Counted from the first letter of the stretch, positions 53,401-64,000 are shown. The stretch: 64,000 nt of DNA from Psilocybe azurescens (GCA_023853785.1 JAJIRX010000231.1:1-64000), one strand, 5' to 3'. Notes: generated by a model from the letters alone, not told the origin. Program-made: numbers and translations.

Positions 53401-56400
53401 ATTTTTTGCAAATGTACCTATCGCTTTAGCGATTATAATAAATTATTATTTACCCCAGCCCTCCGTTAGGACAAAGCAAGGGCAGCTAAAATGGAGTAGT
53501 CGCTAAGGCGAGGCGAGGATAATTGAGCTACACTTGTCACTAAGGTGAAGATATTTTATAATTTTCTTTGGCAATATTAGTGAAAACGATCAAAGTATTT
53601 TTTATTTAATTTAGTTTTAATCACTAATTATAAAAATAAGAGATCGTCGGTTATCTAGATGATCGCGACAGACTGGGTCACTAATGGGTGTCTGAAATGA
53701 TGCTTAATGCACAGTCGAAACTTTTAACCTTTTAGTTAATAGAATATTCAAATTCAAAGGTATTCTATCATTTTGCAATAGTTGTTTATTTTTAAATATA
53801 ATTAATTTAATTATATTGATTATATTTATTTTTATCGCTTAAGTGGCTCTTGCCTCTGCTTATTATTATTTTTATAATAAAGCTTTTGCTCGCTTAAGCG
53901 AGCAAGCGATTCATTTATTAACCAACTAACATAGGTATTAATTTAATTATATTAAGTTTAAATTAAATTAATTGAAATGAAAGTTTAGTATGTATTACCC
54001 TATGGTCAAATGTCTTTATGGGGTAGCCACAATTTAGCCCCAAATGTTTATTTTTATTTTAACAATATATTTCAATATAAATTTTCCGAAGGAGATTGCC
54101 TATTTTCAACTTATCACGAATTATATGCGAATTTTACATTAAGTAAATTAACTGGCCTATCAATTTCAAATAATTTTCTAACACCTGCTTTAGCAGTAAT
54201 GAGTACCCACTCCACTATAATCTTTTCTCCTCCGAAAGAATCCCGCTCTCTTCCTCCCGCTTTGCGGGAGGAGCAATCGGACCTGCTTTGCATAAGTCAG
54301 AAGTACCGAAGGAGGAGGCGAAGCTTATTCTAGATAAATCTAATGTGTTTGTTAATACTAATCACTTAAAAAAATGCCTAAACTTAAAAAGGGTTAGAGC
54401 AGAATCTAGAATAGGACCACATAATAAAACAATACTATCTATAATTTTTGGTAGCTTATTAGGAGACGGGTTTGCAGAATATAGAAGTAAGGGTAATGGT
54501 ACAAGAATAAGATTTTACCAAGAAGGCAGTCACTTGTCCTATTTAATTTATTTACATAAAAAATTAGCTGAGTTAGGGTACTGTAATCCAACAATACCTA
54601 AGCAACAAACACGGTTAGGTAAAAAAGGTGTAGTTAGAAAAATTATAAGATTTAATACATGGACTTATTCTAGTTTTAATTGGATCCAAGAATTATGGTA
54701 TGTGGATGGAGTAAAAGCAGTTCCTTCAAATATTGGAGAATACCTAGATCCTTTAGCTTTAGCTATTTGGATTATGGATGATGGTTCTAAATTAGGTCGT
54801 AAACGAGGATTGAAACTTTCTACCAATTCCTTTACATATTCGGATTGTTTATATCTAGTAAAAGTACTTCATGATAATTTTAATCTAAAGGCTACAATAC
54901 AATCCGCTGGAGCCAGTGAATTTAAGCCCCAATATCAAATTTATATATGGAAAGAATCTATGCCCTTACTTTGTGAAATAGTTGAACATTACGTACATTC
55001 TTCAATGAAATATAAACTAGGAAAATAATAAGCATAGTCATTTAACAAAATTTAAGCAAAGGCAGCATTACTTTATAAAACTTAAAAATATTTGTTAAAT
55101 AGGCAATACTGGTGAAAACAGGTCAAAGATATTTTGTTTTATATCTAGACCGTCGGTATCTTTGTTCTAGTTTTAATTTAAAAATATTTGCTATTATTCT
55201 TATTTATATTCTGATATAATTAAGAATAAAACTGGAGACAAAGGTGTCGCTACAGACTGGAACACCGGTGGGTATTAATAGTGTATGTACTATTAATGCT
55301 TAATGTACAGTCGGAGTTTTAGCATACTATGATATGCCATATGGTTTTACAGTAATGTTTATAAAGATAATGTCCTCCTTTGTTCTTATTTTTATTATGA
55401 TATAAATAAGAATAAAAAGGAGGGCAGAAATTAATTTTATAAGTAAAATACGTGGTATATGTATTGAAAACAAAGAAGTATTAATTAATTTAGTTTAAAT
55501 AACTACAGTACATATATTTAAAACTTGGCAACAGTTATTACTAACCTATTATCAGCTATTCCAGTATTTGGTCAAGATATAGTTGAGTCAAACAATACAA
55601 CAAATTTATATAGTTGTTTAATACATTCCTCCCTCGCTAATGTTACACCTTTGCTGATAAAAGGTAACAAAGAGGTGAAAAAGTTATTTCACCCACCCTT
55701 TGCTTCTCTTGCTTTTGCAAGCAAAAAGCTGCGAGCAAAAGTTGCGAAGGTAAAAAGGAAGTATTACCAACAATTGGAATGGTTAGTTATCAATCTTTAA
55801 AAAAGGGAAGGAAATAAGATTAAATAAAGAAGAATACCTATCTATACCTTATCCATTTATAGCTTTTTTGGTTGGATTAATAGATGGAGATGGTTATATT
55901 CAAGTAACTAAAACTACAAAAGGATTTATAGCAATTAAATTAGTTATAGAAATAAGTTTAGAAGATATTTCTACTTTAGAGTATATTTATTCTGTTTTAA
56001 AAATAGGAAAAATAACGATATATCGAGATCGTAAAAATCCAACCTGTAAATATATTATTAATAAAACAGATTTACAGGAAATTTTTTTCCTTTAATGTTA
56101 CATTACAATATATTTTTTTAACTGAAAATAGAAGAGCTCAATTTGATTTAGCTATGTATATTTTAAAAAACGATATAAAAATTTATAATAATATATATCA
56201 ACTTTTGCCTATGCGAGGCTGCGAATTGAGGAACTCTCGCTTTTGCGATACGACTAAATTAGACATACCTACTATTTTTACATTACCTAATAAACCTATA
56301 GATTATATTAATCTAGCCTTTTTTAATAATTGATTAGTAGGCTTTACAAATGCAGAAGGTTCTTTTTTTATAAAAAGTAATAATGACGGGTGTTTTCAAA

Positions 56401-59197
56401 TCAAACAAATAATTCACATTAATTTATTTGAAGCCTTTAAATTATTGTTTAATAGTAAGCGAAATATTTCTATTGAAAAAATAAATATGCTCAATATTCT
56501 GTATGCTCTAAAATAGAAGTACAAAATGTTATTAATTTTTTTCGTTTTCAGGTTTACATCCTTTAGTTGGATTAAAAAATATTCAATACTTTAAATGAAT
56601 AACTAATTTACAAAATAGTCTTCGATACAAAAATTTAAATTTTCCTACCTAATTATAGCATAAGCTAGCATAGCGGTATATTTAAAAATTTTTCCATAAC
56701 CTTTTTACTTTTTTATAATACTCTCGCTTAGGCGAGCGAAATAATTAACTTTTGCCTTTGCTTACCTTTAAAAATAAAAGTCCAAAGTAAAGTATAAGAA
56801 GTAAGTATAAGTAAGGGTATTCCCGAATAACTAATTTTACAATCCAATGTTATATATAAATTTTGTTACAATCGGCTCCTTAAAACAGTAATGTTTTAGA
56901 GGCAAATGGGGAGAATTGCAAGAACGTCTATATTATTTTACCCCTTAATAAGATTACTTGCAGCGGACCTTAATTCGGTATTTTTTTATTAATTTTATCT
57001 TTGTTTGGGTAGGTTGGTCCCTTTAAAAAAATATTTATTCTTTTTTTAAAAAACAGCTTTTATCCTTTTTATTTATATTAAAAAAATAAATAAAAAATAT
57101 AAATAATAATTAAACGGAGGGAAAAGGTAAATCAAAGGGTTAAGAACGTTCAACGACTAATGAGTGAGTTATACCAACAATAAGCTCGACACGAGAACCC
57201 CACAACCTATATTAAAAAAATATAAATATATAGGTTGAAGACATAGTCTAAACATCGTTAACCGATGAGGAGAGAGATTAAATACTCTTTCATAAATTAA
57301 TTTGTGATCTGGGGTGGTTTTTCAGTATCAAATGCTACATTAAATAGATTTTTTCATTACATTATTTATTACCTTTTTTATTAGCTGCCTTAGCAGTAGC
57401 ACACTTAATAGCTCAAATGTAGGGCCTTTAAATTAGTAATAATTTAATTAGCATCAAGCCATATGCTGGAATATCCTAAAGCTTTAAGTACTTTAAATTA
57501 GTTAAAGTTAAAATCTTAAAGATACTACAATGGACAATCAGCAGGAAACCAAAAATTTTAATAATTGAGTAGGATCCTCAGAGACTACACGCTTGACATT
57601 TTTATTTTTTATTTTATCTCTGCTCTAGCTATCTTAGCCTTAAAAAAAAGATTTTTATTTTATTTTTAAAGGCCTTAAATTTTAATTTATAAAAAAAAAT
57701 AAGGGAGGCAGAGAGAAAATTAGACTTTAAAAATTTTTTTATTAAAGTCTAAGCAAAGTAAAATTAATATAAATAAAGGATGATGATATAGTCCAAGCTA
57801 TTACCGAAAGGAATAGAATATATTGCTTAAATTTAATTTATATTTATATAACTACTCTCGCCCTTGCAAAGGCAGGGAATTAATAAAATTTTTAATTTTA
57901 TATAGAAAAAGGGAGAGAGGAATAGGCTCGCTTAAGCGACTAATTCTTTTCATTCTACTACTACTAATTCTATTAAAAGAATTAATAATACTGAGAGATC
58001 TAAATTTAAGATAGACTCTCATTTAAAACAAGTATTAGTAGGCAACCTTTTAGGAGATGCACACATGAGAAGATTTTCTCAAAAAGCCAACGCTAGGGTA
58101 GTTTTTAGACAAGGTTCCTTAAATACTTCCTATTTATTACATTTATATAGTTTATATCAAGAATTTGTTTTAACTCCGCCTTCTATTAGTAAAAATATAG
58201 ATAAACAAACGGGTCGCTAAAGCGACATAAATATAATATTAGTTTTGCTACTTTAGCCTTACCCTGTTTTAATGAGATATATGAATCTTTTTATTTAAAG
58301 GGTATGACCAAAACTAAAAAAATAGTTCCTGCTAATATAACTGAACTATTAACACCAATTAGTTTAGCTTATTGGATCATGGACGATGGTGGTTTTACAG
58401 GATCAGGTTTAAAATTACATACCAATGCTTATAGTTTAGAAGAATTAGGTTTGCTAATAGAAGCTTTAAATTTAAATTTTTCTATAAAAGCCACTATTAA
58501 TATTTCTAATAGAGAAAAATCTCAGCATACTCTATACATTTCCAAAAAGCAGATGCCTTTAGTTCAAAAATTAATTTTTGAACATATGCATCCAGATATG
58601 TTATATAAATTAAATATAGATTAGTAATATGACATGCTACATGAACACGGTTCAAGTAATCCTAATGGAGTTAATTCAAATGGGGATAGATATGCAATGC
58701 ACCCTTATTTTATTTTTAAAGATTTAGTTACTATTTTAGCTTTCTTTTTAGTTTTATCTTTATTAGTATTCTTTTATCCTAATTTATTAGGACATTCTGA
58801 TAATTATATACCAGCGGATCCAATGGTTACTCCTGCATCTATTGTACCAGAATGGTATTTATTACCTTATTACGCTATATTAAGATCTATCCCTAATAAA
58901 TTATTAGGAGTATTAGCTATGTTTGGTTCATTATTAATTTTATTAGTTTTACCTTTAACTGATTTATCTAGAATTAGAGGAAATCAATTTAGACCAGCAA
59001 TGAAAATAGCTTTCTGGTTCTTTGTTGTAGATTTCTTTATTTTAATGTGGATTGGTTCTCAACACCCTAATGATCCATATGTAACAATAGGTCAAGCTGC
59101 TACAGCTTTCTATTTCTCATGGTTCTTAATTATAGTTCCTTTTATAGGTTTAAGTGAAAATACTTTAATGGATTTAGCTACTCCATCCAACTCCTAA
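50413..59197 (+). CDS. cob: Cytochrome b (6 exons, 5 group I introns)
   Basis: Core of complex III. Exons: 50413-50790, 52256-52270, 53989-54024, 55528-55588, 57305-57413, 58637-59197. The joined product reads [20 protein letters not shown], then [20 protein letters not shown] (heme region), [57 protein letters not shown], and [20 protein letters not shown]. Exon 2 is only 15 nt. One base is missing in the T6 run at 57349-57354 of exon 5 (after NRFF), probably an error. Start and length (about 386 aa) are standard. A fragment is duplicated at 21271-21460. Confidence 0.95.
50791..51632 (+). CDS. LAGLIDADG (type 2) homing endonuclease, cob intron 1
   Basis: In frame with exon 1: [20 protein letters not shown] leading to the domain start [20 protein letters not shown] and the second motif [16 protein letters not shown] (about 51377), then [13 protein letters not shown]. 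Same subfamily as the cob intron 3 and 5 enzymes. One missing A near 51318 breaks the frame. TGA at 51552 is Trp (SIWKES). A repeat-derived insert ([20 protein letters not shown]) lies near 51131-51190. In GDFWAD the first motif has lost the usual second Gly. Confidence 0.82.
50791..52255 (+). mobile_element. cob intron 1 (group I)
   Basis: Between VLMMA and the 15-nt exon. Core at the 3' side: ACCGTCGGTTGAG (51998), CTACAGACTGGGTCACTAAT (52019) and CTTAATGTACAGTCGGGG (52056). Contains hairpins with arms CCCATTTTATTTATAT near 51766-51800. Confidence 0.85.
52271..53988 (+). mobile_element. cob intron 2 (group I)
   Basis: Between IAFLG and YVLPYG. Core CGACAGACTGGGTCACTAAT near 53666 and GCTTAATGCACAGTCG near 53702, very like the cob intron 1 core. 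Confidence 0.85.
52320..53222 (+). CDS. GIY-YIG homing endonuclease, cob intron 2
   Basis: The core [20 protein letters not shown] (about 52558) shows GIY and YIG, followed by [23 protein letters not shown] and a [14 protein letters not shown] block. The C-terminal NUMOD-like part contains [13 protein letters not shown] and, after a slip near 53050, [21 protein letters not shown] repeat insert encodes [10 protein letters not shown] (52984-53012, AGCTTTAGCAGGG family). The start is unclear: the frame is open from about 52320 with no ATG near the domain. Confidence 0.84.
54025..55028 (+). CDS. LAGLIDADG (type 2) homing endonuclease, cob intron 3
   Basis: In frame with exon 3 ([20 protein letters not shown]) to a slip near 54310, inside repeat-derived sequence ([19 protein letters not shown]). 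The complete endonuclease domain follows in one frame: [20 protein letters not shown] with GDGFAEYR, then [19 protein letters not shown] and [13 protein letters not shown], ending MKYKLGK. Both motifs keep GDG/DDG acidic residues. No TGA codons. Likely the best preserved of the three cob type-2 enzymes. Confidence 0.87.
54025..55527 (+). mobile_element. cob intron 3 (group I)
   Basis: Between SLWG and ATVITN. Core ACCGTCGGTATC (55150), CTACAGACTGGAACACCGG (55249), CTTAATGTACAGTCGGAG (55299). Two AT-rich hairpins (55165-55235 and 55368-55425) sit in peripheral loops. Confidence 0.85.
55589..56652 (+). CDS. LAGLIDADG homing endonuclease, cob intron 4, frameshifted
   Basis: Continues from exon 4 ([20 protein letters not shown]). 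Motif 1 is [14 protein letters not shown] (about 55866), motif 2 [15 protein letters not shown] (about 56329, W is TGA at 56331). Several one-base slips (near 55797, 56090, 56480, 56545). In-frame repeat inserts encode [17 protein letters not shown] and [18 protein letters not shown], the latter from TCGCTTTTGCGA units near 56210-56250. TGA also at 56596 (FKWIT). Broken as read. Confidence 0.78.
55589..57304 (+). mobile_element. cob intron 4 (group I)
   Basis: Splits the codon after DIVE. Core at the 3' side: GGGGAGAATTGCAAGAAC (56907), CGTTCAACGACTAATG (57148), GACATAGTCTAAAC (57240), the same type as cox1 intron 6. Confidence 0.85.
57414..58636 (+). mobile_element. cob intron 5 (group I)
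   Basis: Between HLIA and LHEHGSSN. Core CATATGCTGGAATA (57460), ACAATCAGCAGGAAACC (57534), CAGAGACTACACGC (57578) and GATATAGTCC near 57786. Confidence 0.87.
57938..58624 (+). CDS. LAGLIDADG (type 2) homing endonuclease, cob intron 5
   Basis: Domain opens [20 protein letters not shown] (about 58006), then [20 protein letters not shown]. The second motif is [20 protein letters not shown] (about 58366), ending [24 protein letters not shown] repeat at 58214-58226 adds SLKRH between DKQTG and KYNISF. As read one G is missing there, which creates a stop. The N-terminus is unclear because another repeat (CTCGCTTAAGCGAC, 57928) precedes it. No TGA-Trp codon seen. Confidence 0.8.
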
Positions 59198-59382
59198 TTT
59201 TATTTAATTTTTTTGTTTATTATTAAAAATGCTAGATAAACTGAGAACAACTCCACCTTGCTTAAACCAAGGGTAGGGTAAAATTTTAAATAATAACTCT
59301 AGCCCCTTTGGTCGCTCAAATAGGCACCCATCATCTTTAGGTGGGGGGGGGTTAGGTAAAGTTAAAAAAGCATTTTTAAACC

Positions 59383-59682
59383 TATAATTTTAAACTATTT
59401 AAAGTTTTATATCCCTGAATATGCTACTCCTTTAGCTAATTATTCTTTTGGTGTGGCTAGATCTGTATCATTAGCTTGTTAGTTTTAATGTTGTTATCTA
59501 AGTTCTTATATTATAGTTAATAAATATGAAATTAAAAAAATAAAGTTTCCTAAGAAAAAAAAATTCAATATTATATTAATACTAGTTTAATCTTTGTAAT
59601 AATTGAAATATTTCTTTGTGTATTTGGTTTATTGGCTCTAATAGTGCTTACTTTAAGAATTCTAGGAATCATTAAATTTTAA
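59383..59682 (+). CDS. Hypothetical two-TM membrane protein, frameshifted
   Basis: Reads NYLKFYIPEYATPLANYSFG then VARSVSLAC before a stop. Three one-base slips, each in a GTT/GTTT context (59479, 59517, 59586), reconnect LVLMLLSKFLYYSLINMKLK, a basic loop KKIKFPKKKKF and a second long hydrophobic helix ending LRILGIIKF. About 100 residues. No ATG is in frame; ATA at 59383 is a possible start. Location is 185 nt after cob. Not recognised. It could be a decayed gene or a real small subunit obscured by errors; topology resembles the ORF at 2723. Confidence 0.4.
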
Positions 59683-59931
59683 ATAGCTATTTAACCCCCC
59701 CCCCTACCCCTTTTTTTCCTTTTTTTTGTTTCCTTTTTTGTTTCCTTTTTTAAGAAAGAGTAGAAAAGCCGCTTAAGCGAGTAGAAAGAAAACCTTTAGT
59801 ATTTAACGTTGTTTTCTTTTTAAAAAAACACGCCTTTCTTAAAACAAAAAAATAATATAAAAATTAATAGTTAAGCTATTATTAGTATACCTAAATATAC
59901 TTTTTTTTCTAATTTAATTTTAGGTATAAAT

Positions 59932-59990
59932 AAAAAAAGTCTCACTTATTCAATTTAATTAATAATCAAGCGACAAGTGAGACTTTTTTT
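59932..59990. terminator. Strong hairpin with flanking T/A runs
   Basis: Perfect 16-bp arms (AAAAAAAGTCTCACTT and its complement at 59975-59990) around a 27-nt loop, followed by more T. It looks like a bidirectional intrinsic-terminator or transcript-end hairpin. Whether mitochondria use it that way is unknown. Confidence 0.55.
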
Positions 59991-60490
59991 TATTAAAGGA
60001 AAGTCGGGAAGGATTCTTTAAATTATTAAAGGATCCCTTTTAATCTAAATAAAATAAGCCCAAGCTTAATTACGCAACCCCCCTTCCTTTGTTTTTTTAA
60101 TTTAAACTTATACTTGCCTCTGCTTTTTATTATTATTTGTAATACCTTAGTTCTCTTCCATTTATTTTTAACCTAAAAACTCTCTATTAATTTGGAGACC
60201 TTCCTTGCTCTCTCCGTCGTTTAAGCGAGAGCCTCTGTTCTAGAGTAATAAAAGAGGTCCTCTTCGGAGGGTAGGGCAAGAGTTTATATAAAAAAATAAA
60301 TTAAATTAGGTAGATAGTCTTGCAAAGGAATAAAAATAAATTAATCTTTATTTTTATAAAATTACCTAGTATCCAATTGAGGAAAATAGGTATACCAATA
60401 ATAAGTTATAATAAAGTAATAATAGTAACAAGAATAGTTTTTTGGTGTTTTGTTTTTAAGAAAAAAGTCAAAGGTGGTCCTTCCTAAGGA

Positions 60491-60530
60491 ACATAACGGA
60501 ACATAACGGAACCTAATGGAACATAACGGA
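60491..60530. repeat. (ACATAACGGA)4 tandem array
   Basis: Four 10-bp copies, the third altered to ACCTAATGGA. Confidence 0.88.
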
Positions 60531-61886
60531 GGGGAGCGAGTGGCTGGTCTATTTAAATTAATAATACCCGTTTTATACCTTTAAATTAGTTTTAGGGTTT
60601 CCCTTTAACTTATTAAAGAAAAGAGGTGATAGAAAAACTTATATTAATAATATAAATTAACTAAATTTAAATAATTAAACCCTATCGCTTAAGCAACCAT
60701 TCTATTTAAAAAAAATTTTTTTTATTTATATAATTTAACTTAAAATTTTAAATAAAAATTTAAGTTAAAGGACTTGACATTTTAATGGTAACTTTACCAA
60801 GCGAAGATTTATTTTTCCTTATACACTCGCTAAACCGACCCCCTTTTTTAATTTTTATTATTTTTACCTTCCCTTTTTTTTTTAATCTTATTAAATTAAA
60901 GTTAAAAAAAAAAAGAGTCCCCTGATTATAATCATTTATTACTTTATTTCTATATTTTATCGTAGCTTATTGCTTATATAAATGACCCTAACATAATTAG
61001 GGGTAAAATTTAAAACAAAAAGATTTATCTATCGCCTTAGCGAGTATTGTTTTAAAAGACCCTAGCTTACCTTTGTTGTTTTTATTTATAAATAACATTT
61101 TCTCTAATGCTAAGCTCCTTGGCTCCCCCTCCCTACAATTTATTATAAAAATTTAAATTAAGTAAACCAAACAACTAGATATATCTAGTAGTTTTGTTTA
61201 AAAGGAGAGGAAAAGGTAAGAGTAGACTAATTAATTTTAATAATAGCAAAAGTTGTAAAAACTAGGAGATTAAAATAAACAAGGACTAAATACCTCTCCT
61301 TAAGCGACCACAAGAACAAGGATTTGTAAATTCCTATTATTTCTTTTTAAATTCTTTTATAATTAAAAGGTAATACTAATAAAATGGGAAATAAATATAA
61401 AGGTTAATGGAGGAAGGCTAAGCGAGGGTTTAATTATTAAATTTTTTTATAAAATAAATTAAGAAAATTAAAATTTAACTAACTTTCCTTTCTTTTTTAT
61501 ATTTATTTAAAATAATCTTCTTTCCGTAGGCTTACTTTGCTTTATATTATTATTTATTTAATAAAAAGCAATACCCTCGCTTAGCCGACAGGTTTAACTT
61601 ATTTAGCATAAACCTTACTATTGTCTCTTGTATTTTTAATTAATGTAGGAGACTCTGTTGCTCCCTTAACTTTTAAAAGACAAAAGTAACAGGAAAAGTT
61701 TTCTTTATAAAAGGAAATTCTAGTCTAAACGAGGGGGGGGGTTAAGGTAAGGGAGAGAGGCTAAATGTTGCAATGCTTATTTATTTAATTTAATTTAAAT
61801 ATAATTAGATTCGCCTTAGGTATACTTAATTATAAATATAGAAATAAGAAAAGGGAGAGCTGTTAAAAACAATCCTACAGACAAAA

Positions 61887-64000
61887 ATGAATAGTAATAA
61901 TTTTATAATATTTACAGAAAATGTAATAAGTCTTTTGTTTAATTTAGCTGATGTTTTAAGCATTATACTACCTGTTTTATTAAGTGTAGCTTTCATGACA
62001 ATAATAGAAAGAAAACAGTTAGCTGCACATCAAAGACGAGTAGGTCCTGTCAAGTGAATTGGGAAATCACTTTTATGGGTTAAACTGCCAAACTCCGGAA
62101 ACACCCTAAAGACTATAGTACCAAACTATATCCGAAAGGTTATAAGTGGATGAACTAATTACTCATGTAAGGTAATAAGCTATAGTATGAGTGAAAACAA
62201 AATGGGCCATCGCGGATCTAAGTCATCTTGTTTATCAGTATTAGATAAACAAGATGTAAAAGAGCAACGAGTAGACGGTAGTTACTTTGGATCACAACCG
62301 ATTCCAAAGTTAAGGTGTACTCTAATGGGCTTCGAAAGAAGTTATCAAATCAAAATCCTTTCTAAACAATTAAATAGGCAAACTAAACGGCCCCTTAAAT
62401 TTGGACGATTACTCCTCGCAAATTGCGACAATCCATTGGACAAAATTAATAGGCTGCAGCCTCCTTTGGATAAAAAAAATTATCTTTCAAAATCTCATCC
62501 TTATTCTACTAATATTAATCGTCAAACTCCTTTTTTACCTTATTTTGTTAGTGGTTTTTCAGATGCTGAAGCGTCCTTTTCAGTACTCATTTTAAAAGAA
62601 CCCAAAAACAAGACTCAATGAACAGTTAAACCAAGATTTTCAATAGGTCTTCATAAAAAAGACAGAGAAATTCTAGATTTAATAAAATCTTACTTTGGGG
62701 AAGTTGGCTTAGTCTCAACTCAAAGTCAAGATAGTGTAAAATATCTAGTAGGTTCTTTAAATGATTTAAATAATATAATAATACCTCATTTTGATAGTTA
62801 TCCTTTAATCACTAAAAAAAAAGCCGACTTTATTTTATTTAAAAAAATAGTAGATTTAATTAACAATAAAGAGCATTTAACATTAGAAGGCTTACATAAA
62901 ATTCTAGGTCTCAAGAGTTCTTTAAATTTAGGCTTATCTGAGGAATTAAAAAAATCCTTCCCAAATATTAAAAAAGTAGAAAGACCTATAATAGAGAATA
63001 CTAAAATTATGGACCCAAATTGATTAACCGGTTTTACTAGTGGTGAAGGTTGTTTTTATGTAAAAATTAAAAATTCTAATAAATATAAATTAGGTGTTCA
63101 TGTTTCTTTATTATTTAAAATAACTCAACATATAAGAGATAAGGAGCTAATGAAAAGTTTTATAGAGTATTTAGGTTGTGGATATATATACAAAAATTCT
63201 ACCTGAATAGACTTCACAGTTGTTAGCTATAATGACCTGATTTTTAAGGTTATTCCTTTTTCGATAAATATAATATAGTTGGAGTTAAGCTACAGGATTA
63301 TTTAGATTTCAAAAGAGTTGCTGAGTTAATGCGAAATAAAGATCATTTAACAACTTTAGGTTTAGAAAAAATTAAAAAAATTAAGGAAGGTATGAATAAA
63401 GGAAGATAAATAAATATTCCACGGGATAATTGTATGATAAATTTGATCACCATGAACACAGTAGGTTATTATGGGATATTACAACCTTTTGCTGATGCCT
63501 TAAAATTAATTTTAAAAGAAACTGTTATACCTTCTCAATCTAATAAAATAATTTTTTATTTAGCGCCTGTGTCTACTTTAGTATTTAGTTTATTAGGTTG
63601 GGCTGTTATACCTTTTGGTCAAGGGTTAGTTTTATCAGATTTGAGCTTAGGTATCTTATACACTTTAGCTTTATCTTCTTTAGGGGTATATGGTATATTA
63701 TTAGCAGGTTGGTCCGCAAATTCAAAATATGCTTTTTTAGGTTCTTTACGATCTACAGCAGCAATGATATCTTATGAATTAATTTTAAGTTCAGCTATAT
63801 TAATTATAATTTTATTAAGCGGTAGTTTAAATTATATTACAATAATAGAAATTCAACAATCTATTTGGTTTATAGTTCCGTTACTACCAGTTTTCATATT
63901 TTATTTTATTGCTGTTTTAGCTGAAACTTCTAGAACTCCTTTTGATTTACAAGAGGCTGAATCGGAATTAGTAGCTGGTTTCTTTACTGAACATTCTTCT
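61887..64000 (+). CDS. nad1: NADH dehydrogenase subunit 1 (one intron, 3' end outside window)
   Basis: Complex I quinone-site subunit. Exon 1 is 61887-62048 (MNSNNFIIFTENVISLLFNL ... MTIIERKQLAAHQRRVGP) and exon 2 63455-64000. The join GGTCCT|AACACAGTA gives the invariant RRVGPNTVGYYGILQPFADA. Exon 2 continues through VLAETSRTPFDLQEAESELV, a family signature, and is still open at the window end. Only TGG is used for Trp; no frame breaks. Confidence 0.96.
62049..63454 (+). mobile_element. nad1 intron (group I), paralogue of rnl intron 1
   Basis: Starts GTCAAGTGAATTGGG and ends TGATCACCATG. Core AAACTCCGGAAACACCC (62090), AGTGGATGAACTAATTACTC (62146), CGGATCTAAGTCATCTTG (62213) parallels rnl intron 1 block by block. 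Confidence 0.9.
62187..63409 (+). CDS. LAGLIDADG homing endonuclease, nad1 intron
   Basis: ATG at 62187 opens MSENKMGHRGSKSSCLSVLD, the stretch also encoded by rnl intron 1. Motif 1 is YFVSGFSDAEASFSV (about 62540), where the last G of the motif is A; motif 2 is NWLTGFTSGEGCFYV (about 63018). A repeat insert near 62415-62475 encodes ANCDNPLDKINRLQPPLDKK (GCAAATTGCGACAATCC unit). TGA encodes Trp at 62619, 63021 and 63204. One T is missing in a T5 run near 63258-63262. Otherwise continuous, about 408 residues. Confidence 0.86.

Larger units (their letters stand above)
59683..61886. other. 2.2-kb gene-free spacer before nad1
   Basis: No gene supported. Features: C10 run at 59695, hairpin at 59932-59990, a 10-bp tandem array at 60491-60530, a palindrome ACTAGATATATCTAGT near 61172, AGATTTATCTATCGCCTTAG near 61020, and AACAATCCTACAGACAAAAA near 61869. 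Confidence 0.6.

Overview
This window is part of a large (over 64 kb), very AT-rich fungal mitochondrial genome. It carries cox1, cox3, cob, atp6, atp8, nad1 (cut by the window end), nad2, nad3, nad4, nad4L, nad5, nad6, rps3, the large-subunit rRNA gene (rnl) and 21 tRNA genes. cox2, atp9, the small-subunit rRNA, and tRNAs for Phe, Val, Asp and Leu(UAG) were not seen. The overlapping pairs nad2/nad3 and nad4L/nad5, a mitochondrial rps3, and many group I introns with homing-endonuclease ORFs all point to a filamentous fungus. Coding on both strands favours a basidiomycete, but that assignment is inference.

Layout. From 1 to about 21.3 kb every gene is on the minus strand: trnS(UGA), cox3, a small unknown membrane ORF, atp6, trnK, trnR(UCU), nad3, nad2, trnE, trnM, trnC, trnA, nad6, nad4, trnH, trnS(GCU), atp8 and a giant rps3. 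At 21.5-22.1 kb the coding strand switches. From there to the end genes are on the plus strand: trnG, trnM, trnT, trnQ, nad4L (one intron), nad5, a microsatellite island, trnL(UAA), trnM, cox1 (7 exons, 6 introns), rnl (2 introns), trnN, trnW(CCA), trnY, trnP, trnR(UCG), an inverted copy of the nad2/nad3 junction, trnI, cob (6 exons, 5 introns, including a 15-nt exon), a second small membrane ORF, and nad1 (one intron). All 15 introns look like group I; 14 carry ORFs: LAGLIDADG type in 12 and GIY-YIG type in 2.

Four things stand out. (1) Short GC-rich palindromic repeats (cores such as CGCTTAAGCG, CTCCAAGGAGGCGAG, CCAGCTTTAGCAGGG, CTGTTGTTTTCAACA and ACAATCCATTGGACAA) fill the spacers. They have also entered nad2, rps3 and most intron ORFs, and there they are read in frame as extra peptide segments. 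(2) Core genes use only TGG for Trp and the only tRNA-Trp seen has anticodon CCA, yet many intron ORFs have TGA at conserved Trp positions. (3) Two inverted duplications (558 bp of nad2/nad3 and about 190 bp of cob) lie on opposite sides of the strand switch. (4) Many conserved genes (cox3, atp6, nad2, nad5, cob, rps3) carry single-base deletions, almost all in homopolymer runs. These look like residual long-read errors rather than biology, so most 'frameshifts' below should be read that way.

The protein genes encode subunits of complexes I, III, IV and V. rps3 and rnl supply the mitochondrial ribosome. The intron ORFs are selfish homing endonucleases and possible maturases.
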